Source: Rhodospirillaceae bacterium UBA4479
GTDB lineage: Bacteria > Pseudomonadota > Alphaproteobacteria > Rhodospirillales > Casp-alpha2
Reading direction: 5' to 3'
Length of the DNA: 8,967 nt
Assembly (NCBI GenBank): GCA_002389175.1
Contig: DGNZ01000443.1
Span: forward strand, 1-8,967
Shown here: one piece after another, positions 1 through 6,186 of the stretch
Layout of the letters: each line of letters starts with the position of its first letter
Position numbering within the stretch: position 1 is the first letter of the stretch
The notes under the pieces: model-generated
Told to the model about the DNA's origin: nothing
The model's input: the letters and a program-made list of their open reading frames with translations, nothing else
The model's database searches: none
Made by a program: the position numbers and the translations under genes

Positions 1-2255
1 ATACCGCCCGAAAGGTCGGTTTTCCAGTTGGTCTTGTCACCAGCGACTTTTTCAATCGCAGCACGCTCGTCGGCAGTCAGATCAGAATCCCAGCCAAGCT
101 TTTTCAGCATAGCCATAGAGAATTCTGGGTGACCATCCTTGAGTTCGTTCCCAACAGGGTAAGAACCTTCGGCCAACAGGTTGGAGCCTTCACGTTCCAC
201 ACCAAAGCGGGCGCGGAAGTTCAAACCACCTTCAGCAACTGGTTTCGACGGATCATAAAGAACCGGCGTACCTGGGTGCTTCATCTCTGGGGTACCCCAG
301 CAAGGCCAAGGCATACCATAGTAGTCACCGTTGACTGGACCACCACGTGCAAGCAGCGTGGTCTTATCAAAGGTACCTTGGTTCGCCATGTGCGCTTTAA
401 GACGCTCTGGTGACTGACCTGTGTAACCAATCGTCCACATGCCACCATTGAATTCGCGTGTTACGTCTTCAATGTTTGGCTCTTCACGACCGTTACCGAG
501 ATCATCCATTTTGATCTTCTTGAAGAACTCATCAGCAAAGCCGAATTTCTTCGCGAACATCGCCATGATCTCATGATCGGTACGTGCTTCCATGATTGGA
601 TCAATGACTTTATCACGCCACTGCAAAGAGCGGTTTGATGCGGTCACAGAACCACGGGTTTCGAACTGCGTTGCGGCTGGCAGAACATAGATGCCGTCCT
701 GACGATCCGGAATAACAGCGGCCATGGTTGGAACAGGATCGATGATGACCATCAAATCCAGTTTTTCCATCGCTTTCTTCATTTCCGGAAGACGCGTTTG
801 CGAGTTCACTGCATGACCCCAATAGACCATCGCACGGAGGTTGTCCGTCTGATCAATGTTGGCTTTGTCTTCGAGGACACCATCGACCCAGCGTGAAACT
901 GGAATACCTTTCGACGTCATCATCTTCTCGGATTCAAAACGACCCTTAAGGAAATCGATATCGACATCCCATACACGAGCCCAGTGTTTCCAAGAACCCG
1001 CTTTCAGGCCGTAATAGCCTGGCAGTGAGTGCGACAGGATGCAGAAGTCGGTTGCACCTTGGACGTTATCGTGACCACGGAAGATGTTCGCGCCACCGCC
1101 TTCGGTCCCGATGTTACCCAGTGCCAACATCAGCGTACAATATGCACGCGTGTTGTTATTCCCGTTGGTGTGCTGTGTACCACCCATGCACCATACGATG
1201 GTACCAGGACGGTTGTTGGCCAATGTCCGCGCAACGCGACGAAGCTGCTCACCAGGAACCCCGGTAACGCGCTCTGTCTCTTCAGGCGTCCATTTTTTCA
1301 CTTCGGCACGGATTTGATCCATACCCCAGACACGCTGCTTGATGTATTCTTTGTCTTCCCATCCGTTTTCAAAGATGTGGTAGAGAATACCCCAAATCAA
1401 TGCGACGTCGGTACCTGGACGGAACCGAACGAACTCGTCAGCGTGTGCTGCTGTACGCGTAAAGCGTGGATCACAGACGATCAGCGCGGCATTGTTTTGC
1501 TCTTTCGCTTTCAGAATGTGCTGAACAGCAACAGGGTGTGCTTCTGCCGGGTTTGACCCGATCAGGAACATCGCCTTGGAGTTGTGCATGTCATTGTAGC
1601 TGTTTGTCATCGCACCATAGCCCCAGGTGTTTGCTACACCTGCAACCGTGGTTGAGTGACAGATCCGTGCCTGGTGGTCACCATTGTTGGTGCCCCAGAA
1701 TGCATAGAATTTACGGAACAGATATGACTGTTCGTTGTTAAATTTCGCAGATCCTAGCCAGTACACAGAATCGGGGCCGGAAGCCTTGCGGATTTCCAGC
1801 ATCTTGTCGCCAATCTCGTTGATGGCGTCATCCCAGCTGATTTTCTTCCATTTGCCGCCTTCCAATTTCATTGGATACTTCAAGCGGCGCCCTGCATGTG
1901 CATGGTGACGAACAGAAGCACCCTTGGCACAATGTGCACCTAGGTTAAACGGACTGTCGAAGCCCGGCTCTTGACCGACCCATGTGCCGTTGGAAACTTC
2001 GGCGATAACCGTGCAACCAACAGAACAGTGCGTGCAGACTGACTTAACCTGCGTGATTTCACCGGCAGCACCAGATGCTGCTTCGGCTTTTTTGACCATA
2101 CCGGCCGGAAGGGCCGAGGCCAAAGCTACACCACCGGCTGCTACCCCTGAACGTTTCAGGAATGAACGACGATCCATCGAACCGCCGACGACACCGGCAA
2201 GTGCCTTTGATAAACGGGGGCGTCCCGCAACCCCGTTGCTCTTTTTCGTGAGCAT
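1..2255 (-). CDS. fdhA: Formate dehydrogenase alpha (catalytic) subunit, Tat-exported, Cys type; 3' end outside window
   Basis: Catalytic subunit that oxidises formate to CO2 using a bis-MGD molybdenum or tungsten cofactor. Seen: a twin-arginine signal (DRRSFLK, residues 28-34) and hydrophobic stretch, so a periplasmic enzyme is expected. A 4Fe-4S site is formed by Cys74, Cys77, Cys81 and Cys109 (CTHCSVGC, then HCAKG). The active-site pair Cys199-His200 lies in ARICHSTT; the codon at 1659-1661 is TGT, so this is a cysteine and not a selenocysteine enzyme. MGGTQHTNG, Arg370 and the FRGHDNVQGATD motif (from 392) are typical of FDH alpha subunits. The ATG at 2255 is chosen because GGGAG lies about 7 nt upstream. 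751 residues are present with no internal stop; relatives run to roughly 950 or more, so about a fifth is missing. It is last in the visible torD-Tat-fdhA run; beta and gamma subunits would be expected beyond the edge. The neighbouring tup genes suggest tungsten (inference). The family call is very secure. Confidence 0.96.
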   Translation of the reverse strand, partial: MLTKKSNGVAGRPRLSKALAGVVGGSMDRRSFLKRSGVAAGGVALASALPAGMVKKAEAASGAAGEITQVKSVCTHCSVGCTVIAEVSNGTWVGQEPGFDSPFNLGAHCAKGASVRHHAHAGRRLKYPMKLEGGKWKKISWDDAINEIGDKMLEIRKASGPDSVYWLGSAKFNNEQSYLFRKFYAFWGTNNGDHQARICHSTTVAGVANTWGYGAMTNSYNDMHNSKAMFLIGSNPAEAHPVAVQHILKAKEQNNAALIVCDPRFTRTAAHADEFVRFRPGTDVALIWGILYHIFENGWEDKEYIKQRVWGMDQIRAEVKKWTPEETERVTGVPGEQLRRVARTLANNRPGTIVWCMGGTQHTNGNNNTRAYCTLMLALGNIGTEGGGANIFRGHDNVQGATDFCILSHSLPGYYGLKAGSWKHWARVWDVDIDFLKGRFESEKMMTSKGIPVSRWVDGVLEDKANIDQTDNLRAMVYWGHAVNSQTRLPEMKKAMEKLDLMVIIDPVPTMAAVIPDRQDGIYVLPAATQFETRGSVTASNRSLQWRDKVIDPIMEARTDHEIMAMFAKKFGFADEFFKKIKMDDLGNGREEPNIEDVTREFNGGMWTIGYTGQSPERLKAHMANQGTFDKTTLLARGGPVNGDYYGMPWPCWGTPEMKHPGTPVLYDPSKPVAEGGLNFRARFGVEREGSNLLAEGSYPVGNELKDGHPEFSMAMLKKLGWDSDLTADERAAIEKVAGDKTNWKTDLSGG

Positions 2256-2307
2256 TAAGTTTCTCCCAAGTTAGACTTTAGAAAAAGAAACACTGAATAA
2301 GTCGGTC

Positions 2308-2505
2308 CTAGAACCGGCTCAGCTCGTAGTATTTCATGACATGTTCGGTTTCCCGATAAGCGCCACTCTGGCGCCCTTCCGTCACTGCTGCCTCCGCTTT
2401 CTTTCCGGATAGAGCAACTGTAGCGACACCGGCAACACCGGCGACACCCGCTCCTTTTAGAAAGTTACGGCGATCCAGCTTTTCCGATTTCTCGGCTTTT
2501 GGCAT
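2308..2505 (-). CDS. Small formate dehydrogenase-region Tat-signal protein (65 aa)
   Basis: A short protein of the 'formate dehydrogenase region TAT target' type regularly found just upstream of fdhA. Seen: a twin-arginine motif (DRRNFLKG, residues 11-18), an Ala/Gly/Val-rich hydrophobic segment (about 18-33), a possible cleavage site after the AEA near residue 39, and a short mature tail rich in Tyr and charged residues (YRETEHVMKYYELSRF). The ATG at 2505 is preferred over more upstream codons because GAGGGAGA lies just before it and it gives the expected length. There is a 52 nt gap to fdhA and a 111 nt gap from torD, so all three are probably co-transcribed. Its signal resembles that of FdhA (RR-S/N-FLK followed by GVA repeats). 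The molecular role is unknown; a small export partner or stabiliser of the FDH complex is a guess. Confidence 0.88.
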   Translation of the reverse strand: MPKAEKSEKLDRRNFLKGAGVAGVAGVATVALSGKKAEAAVTEGRQSGAYRETEHVMKYYELSRF

Positions 2506-2616
2506 AGCTGTCTCCCTCTTTTCCAATTTTGGAGTGCCATAATGACATCTCCGTTTTTGAAACCCGGTGAGCAATCCCAAAATCGGCGATTGCGGCCCGT
2601 TCCCAGCTAATGCGGC

Positions 2617-3279
2617 TTATGCCGCCATCTCGAAGGCCTCGCGCTCGATCTCTAAGAACAAGCGACCGATGGAACCCACCGGCATATAGAGCACAGCTGA
2701 CTGCGCTCCTTCGAGGTCTGCAAAAAATCTGTCGGCCCAAGGGGCCAAATGCTTATCAAAGAACATCTTTGCTTCGGCGCGCCCGTTGGCGCCACCAAGA
2801 TTGCCAGTCAATAGACCATGCATCATTTCGCAAATGCTTGCGATGTGGTCTTCAGGCTCTGAATTACCCTCTGCCACTTCGATTCCTAGGCGTTTCATGT
2901 CGCCGCGCAATTCCGCGAGTGGCTTATCGTAAATGAGCCCTGTGATATAAAAAGATCCATAGGGCGTAAGCTCGCCCCCTGCACCGACACCGTAAAACAG
3001 TTCAGTGTATTCTTCTTCGGCTTTTGACGTCGTGGTCCGGACACTCAGTTTACCAAATGCAGCAATAGCTTGGCCAAGGGGGCTATCATCATCATGGCCA
3101 TCCAACGCACGCATGGCGTTCAAAGCCTCATCGTCCATCGGCCCAGACAATACACGCGCCAAAAGGCCGTAGAACCCAGCGCGCATTGCATCCTCTTCGG
3201 ATGCACCAAAGCCGCCATCTACCCCTGCCATTGCAGGGCTCGTCTGATTTGCAGTAGTTCCGCTAAGCGTGTCGGCCAC
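2617..3279 (-). CDS. TorD/DmsD-family cytoplasmic chaperone for the formate dehydrogenase
   Basis: Likely the dedicated chaperone that binds apo-FdhA and its Tat signal, delaying export until the metal cofactor is inserted (known of the TorD family; assignment to FdhA is from position). Seen: 220 residues, mostly helical in character, with family motifs EEEYTELFYG (88-97), TPYGSFY (105-111), EPEDHI (141-146, the conserved E-x-x-DH-I signature) and FFDKHLAPWADRFFADLE (173-190). The start is GTG at 3279, supported by AAAGGGA six nt upstream; no better ATG is near. The first 25 or so residues are poorly conserved and look flexible. It is the first gene of the operon torD-Tat-fdhA, after a long leader and a strong promoter. 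Its name could be torD-like or fdh-specific; the family is secure, the client is inferred. Confidence 0.9.
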   Translation of the reverse strand: MADTLSGTTANQTSPAMAGVDGGFGASEEDAMRAGFYGLLARVLSGPMDDEALNAMRALDGHDDDSPLGQAIAAFGKLSVRTTTSKAEEEYTELFYGVGAGGELTPYGSFYITGLIYDKPLAELRGDMKRLGIEVAEGNSEPEDHIASICEMMHGLLTGNLGGANGRAEAKMFFDKHLAPWADRFFADLEGAQSAVLYMPVGSIGRLFLEIEREAFEMAA

Positions 3280-3397
3280 GTATGTTCCCTTTAGCTCCCC
3301 AGCTACCCAAAGCGCCTAAGCACCTCAAAAAGCCAATTATTTCTTATTGTGCCGCTTATGCGTTGCTCAATCCCGCTACGGCACTTCATCTATCCCG
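3280..3397 (-). other. Leader (5' UTR) of the torD-Tat-fdhA operon with two hairpins
   Basis: Non-coding stretch between the predicted start of transcription (about 3397) and the GTG of torD. It is about 118 nt, long for a simple leader. Two inverted repeats are visible. One pairs 3349-3354 with 3379-3384 (GTGCCG/CGGCAC), with a shorter GCG/CGC stem inside. A second (3292-3296 with 3301-3305, TAGCT/AGCTA, 4 nt loop) ends two to three nt before the AAGGGA ribosome-binding site of torD. I do not recognise a known riboswitch class here. Short translations possible on the plus strand have no coding support. Confidence 0.4.
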
Positions 3398-3403
3398 ACC
3401 AAT

Positions 3404-3433
3404 ATTATCATGCGATAGTCGCATACCTGTCAA
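3404..3433 (-). promoter_or_regulatory. Promoter of torD-Tat-fdhA with palindromic operator in its spacer
   Basis: On the minus strand a perfect TTGACA (3433-3428) is followed after 18 bp by GATAAT (3409-3404), five of six to the sigma-70 -10 consensus. The spacer carries a perfect inverted repeat, ATGCGA-TAG-TCGCAT (3410-3424 on the plus strand), a 15 bp palindrome lying between the two boxes. That is where a repressor, or a MerR-like spacer-distorting activator, would bind. Transcription would start near 3397. The boxes are seen directly; use in vivo and the regulator are inferred. Confidence 0.65.
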
Positions 3434-3495
3434 TAGAAATCGGCACGTCTATAATAATTTACGGCCTAAAAAAATCAACAAAATCAGAGGCTTAT

Positions 3496-3516
3496 AACCA
3501 CACATTTAGTGTGGTT
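3496..3516 (-). terminator. Hairpin immediately after the DUF3306 gene, possible weak terminator
   Basis: A perfect 8 bp stem with a 5 nt loop (AACCACAC-N5-GTGTGGTT) starts directly after the TGA stop of the DUF3306 gene. In the direction of transcription it is followed by ATAAGCCTC. T-rich runs come only about 10 nt further on, so it is not a classic intrinsic terminator. It may end the maturation operon, protect its 3' end, or only attenuate read-through into torD. Confidence 0.4.
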
Positions 3517-4431
3517 TCAGCGCAAAAGATCGTCTGTATCGTCCGTGTCTGTGTCATCACCCGAATCTTCTTGTTCTGATATATCTCGCTGCTTTGATGG
3601 GTTTTGATTTGAATCAGGTTCAGTCTCAACCACCTCATCAGACTTTTCAGCAAGCTCAGTCTCTCCATTTTCTGGCTGTTCGGACGAATCTGCCAGCTCT
3701 TCACCCTCGACCAGTTCTTCATCAACCTCTTCTTCGTCCTCATCAAAAGCCCGCTTGGCTTCCTCGGGCATCATCTCCTGGAGTTCTTCTTCGGTCAGAT
3801 GGCCGCGACCAACTTGATAAGACCCAAAACTAGAATCGATGATTTTATGGACGACGTTATAATCTTCATCGTAGTCGTTCATTTCATCACGGAATCCGAA
3901 TAGAGGATTTGCACGCCAAAGGATTCGCATAGCTTTTCGTTTGATGATTTCCGGAACACCTTCGCGCATGAACGGTGTGAAATCCGAATCACCGTTCAGG
4001 CTCTCGAGTGGAGGAAGTGTCGATACAACTTCCTTTTGCTCATCGGTCAGATCTTCTTCCTCGATGCCTGCATAAATATCTTGATCAAGATCGTCTTGGG
4101 CATCGAATGCCCCGCGACTCAGCGCGATTTCCTCATCTGGACCATCTTCCAAAGCCTGGACATCAGGTTCGCCACTTTCGTCAGCGTGACCAATGCCACG
4201 GGTCAATCGGTCATCAGTATCTTCAGGCGCGGGCGCCAGCGGCGTCATGGCAGGCACAAAATGCCGAACACGCACCCCTCCGGGCAGATTAAGTGCCTCT
4301 GGTTCAGCCTCCACGACAGCCTGTTTCTCTGCGATGCGCGCTTCTTTAACAGAATCTTCTTCTCGATTGTCCGCACCACCTTTTTGTTTCAGGCGGGACC
4401 AACGGCTAAGGCGTCCTTCTCCACTAGCCAT
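3517..4431 (-). CDS. DUF3306 protein with long acidic C-terminal tail, FDH-cluster accessory protein
   Basis: A conserved protein of unknown function that travels with formate dehydrogenase genes. Seen, for the 304-residue form: the N-terminal SRWSRLK motif (9-15) typical of DUF3306; a variable acidic linker; then the conserved core with LPPLESL (139-145), SDFTPFM (149-155), a basic stretch leading to RILWRANP (169-176) and NDYDEDY (185-191). Residues 221-304 form a low-complexity tail with 36 Asp/Glu and only 6 Lys/Arg. There are no cysteines, signal peptide or membrane segments, so it should be a soluble cytoplasmic protein. The ATG at 4431 is chosen over longer readings because GAGG lies 8 nt upstream and the RWSRLK motif then sits at the N-terminus. 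It overlaps the MobA-DUF3305 gene by 8 nt, so it is probably translationally coupled. A role in FDH maturation is inferred from context only. Confidence 0.9.
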   Translation of the reverse strand: MASGEGRLSRWSRLKQKGGADNREEDSVKEARIAEKQAVVEAEPEALNLPGGVRVRHFVPAMTPLAPAPEDTDDRLTRGIGHADESGEPDVQALEDGPDEEIALSRGAFDAQDDLDQDIYAGIEEEDLTDEQKEVVSTLPPLESLNGDSDFTPFMREGVPEIIKRKAMRILWRANPLFGFRDEMNDYDEDYNVVHKIIDSSFGSYQVGRGHLTEEELQEMMPEEAKRAFDEDEEEVDEELVEGEELADSSEQPENGETELAEKSDEVVETEPDSNQNPSKQRDISEQEDSGDDTDTDDTDDLLR

Positions 4432-5593
4432 GACCGCCACCTCGTTTGCGGCCCTGCGCAAAATCACCTTTGCGAGGATCATAGGATTTACGTTTACGCT
4501 TCTTGAAAGGCGTATCTTTGTGGTGCGTATCGCAAAAATCTTTGATCCACATCGCGACATCAGCTGGCATCGGCACGCCTTCGACCAGTTGATCGCTGTC
4601 TTCGGTATAGCTCTCAGCCTCATACGGGCACGCAGTCACCAGATGCACGACGACTTCTGGGTCATCGGCTTCTTCGCCTGGGCTAAGCACGATGTAGATA
4701 TGCGGCGGATTGTTAGACAAATTGACCTTATAGCCCTCGGTTTCGCCCCGATATAATTCAAGTGGCACCGTCGCTGCATGAAAATGGGTCCAGCCTTCGC
4801 CTTCGCGCAGTGCAGTCCAGCCATCCTGATTGGATTTTTCCGGCGCCCCTGGGAAAACCGCGATGGGTCGATGTGAATGATCTTGCCAGCGGCTCGAACT
4901 TTCAGTTCGTTCAATCACGACCCCAATGTTGAGTTTTTCATACTTGCCAGGGGCCGCCTCTTGTTGGATGGCATACAGGCGCTCGGCCTCTTCCAGGTTT
5001 TCAGGTTTATTGACATTAAAGAACGGATCAACCGGCTCGACCTCAAATGGGATATGAACGATCCCAATGCGATCTGTCCACTTGTCGATCTTTCGCATTT
5101 CTTCTTCTACCATGGCTTTTCGAAGCTCGTGGCGAAGCGCAACAGGCCAAACCCCGAATACCGGATGGGTACGGTCACCCGTGATCGCACATGAAAGCAG
5201 CGCTTCGCCCGCAAGAACAGGTGCCATTAATCGCGGCACCAGATCACGAGGAATAAAGGGGGCATCCGTTGCAAAGCTGATAACATGTTCAACGTCTGGA
5301 ACATTCTCAGCAGCCCAGTCTAATGCTGTCAAAATACCGGCAAGCGGGCCTTGATGCCCCTCGATAACATCTTCAACAACAGGTAGTTTATACTTTTTGA
5401 ATCGATCAGGATCACCATTGGCATTCAAAATCAGATGATGAACCTGCGGCGTTACCCTGTTGATGACATGATCCAGGATCGGCTTGCCACCTAGTTCCTT
5501 CAATGGCTTGTCCCCCCCGCCCATGCGCCGCGCAAGGCCACCAGCAAGCAAGACGCCGACGATTGGTTTAGGTTGGGTAGCAACGTCACTCAT
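4424..5593 (-). CDS. mobA: MobA (molybdenum cofactor guanylyltransferase) fused to DUF3305
   Basis: A two-domain protein of 389 residues. Residues 8 to about 210 are MobA-like: the nucleotide-binding start GVLLAGGLARRMGGGDKPL (13-31), GPLAGILTAL (82-91), the metal-site region FATDAPFIP (107-115), HPVFGVWP (143-150) and DPFFNVNKPENL (189-200). MobA transfers GMP from GTP to Mo-molybdopterin, giving the MGD cofactor that FDH needs. From about 220 a DUF3305 domain follows: LNIGVVIERT, RWQDHSHRPIAVFPGAP, the LELYRGETEGYKVNL region (278-292), VTACPYEAESY and VEGVPMP (337-343). It ends in a basic tail (KKRKRK, RKRGGG) with 11 Lys/Arg in the last 27 residues. The reading frame is continuous across both parts. 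The ATG at 5593 overlaps the previous stop as ATGA, which I prefer to the upstream TTG at 5614. DUF3305 is normally a separate FDH-cluster gene, so the fusion suggests it works on or next to the newly made cofactor (inference). Confidence 0.93.
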   Translation of the reverse strand: MSDVATQPKPIVGVLLAGGLARRMGGGDKPLKELGGKPILDHVINRVTPQVHHLILNANGDPDRFKKYKLPVVEDVIEGHQGPLAGILTALDWAAENVPDVEHVISFATDAPFIPRDLVPRLMAPVLAGEALLSCAITGDRTHPVFGVWPVALRHELRKAMVEEEMRKIDKWTDRIGIVHIPFEVEPVDPFFNVNKPENLEEAERLYAIQQEAAPGKYEKLNIGVVIERTESSSRWQDHSHRPIAVFPGAPEKSNQDGWTALREGEGWTHFHAATVPLELYRGETEGYKVNLSNNPPHIYIVLSPGEEADDPEVVVHLVTACPYEAESYTEDSDQLVEGVPMPADVAMWIKDFCDTHHKDTPFKKRKRKSYDPRKGDFAQGRKRGGGHG

Positions 5594-6186
5594 GCTGCAT
5601 CTTTCATTGGCCAACGCACTTTTTCACCTAATAATTCTTTCATGTGATCAATGCCGATGTTCACAACTTCAATCGGCGAATTTAATGCCATTCCAAGGTT
5701 TCCATTATCGCAAATAATTGACGGCTCTGTTGTCTGATTGCGATCCCGGTCCAGATAACGATCTTGCTCTAACTTTTTGACCGCGCGGATCAGCAATGCT
5801 TCGACGGCTTTCAGTGCTTCAATTTCAACTGGGGCAAAATACCACTTCTGCCTTTGAACGGTGTCCCTCGCGAGGGCTTGCAAACGCTCAAGTTTTTCAG
5901 GCTCCATTTGAGAAAGATAATGATAACTATCACCTGGCTCATAGGCCCATTTACCAGTCTCGTCACGAAGCCAGTAGGTCAGACCAACAGTTGCCACTAA
6001 ATGGGATCGCAGACGCGATAGAAGGTCATTGGTTTGGCCCACATACAATACTGTGCATGTTTCATAGGTTGCCTCGCAAACATAAACGGCCGAAACCTTC
6101 AACCAATCCGGATCACTATCATGCTTGAACTGGCTAGGCACAATCAGCCCTTCCCAATTGAGCGTAAGGGTTTCGATCTCGCTCAC
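5590..6186 (-). CDS. GIY-YIG superfamily protein in the FDH maturation operon
   Basis: A 198-residue protein. The recognisable part is a GIY-YIG-type module: AVYV (33-36, in place of GIY), VLYVGQTNDLLSRLRSHL (46-63, in place of YIG and the following helix), and a later helix EALKAVEALLIRA (123-135). The expected catalytic-type residues can be placed at Tyr35, Tyr48, Arg58, His62 and Glu129, with an Asn-rich stretch (CDNGNLGMALNS, 159-170) as candidate for the last conserved Asn. Nuclease chemistry is therefore possible but not shown. The C-terminal 30 residues are outside the core. The start is GTG at 6186, overlapping the fdhD stop as GTGA; the end overlaps the mobA start as ATGA. This places it firmly within the maturation operon. 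I know of no role for a GIY-YIG protein in FDH assembly; it may be an adapted scaffold, a nuclease unrelated to FDH, or a passenger fixed by overlap. Confidence 0.85.
   Translation of the reverse strand: MSEIETLTLNWEGLIVPSQFKHDSDPDWLKVSAVYVCEATYETCTVLYVGQTNDLLSRLRSHLVATVGLTYWLRDETGKWAYEPGDSYHYLSQMEPEKLERLQALARDTVQRQKWYFAPVEIEALKAVEALLIRAVKKLEQDRYLDRDRNQTTEPSIICDNGNLGMALNSPIEVVNIGIDHMKELLGEKVRWPMKDAA

Noticed and set aside
1029..1556. Plus-strand open frame of 175 codons inside fdhA
   Set aside because: Lies fully opposite the well-conserved fdhA frame; its product is Cys/Arg/Thr-rich with no recognisable motif. A shadow frame.
1659..1661. Possible selenocysteine codon in the FDH active site
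   Set aside because: The codon is TGT (Cys), so no selenocysteine insertion is needed.
3280..3516. CRISPR, insertion sequence, tRNA or attachment site in the gaps
   Set aside because: No direct repeats with regular spacing, no transposase, no tRNA-like fold seen in either gap over 200 bp or elsewhere in the window.
4432..4623. 64-codon N-terminal extension of the DUF3306 frame
   Set aside because: It lies wholly within the DUF3305 coding region, and the conserved RWSRLK N-terminus and the GAGG site support the start at 4431.
4193..4756. Plus-strand open frame of 187 codons across DUF3306 and MobA-DUF3305
   Set aside because: Antisense to two proteins with clear family motifs; no plausible ribosome-binding site context or domain.
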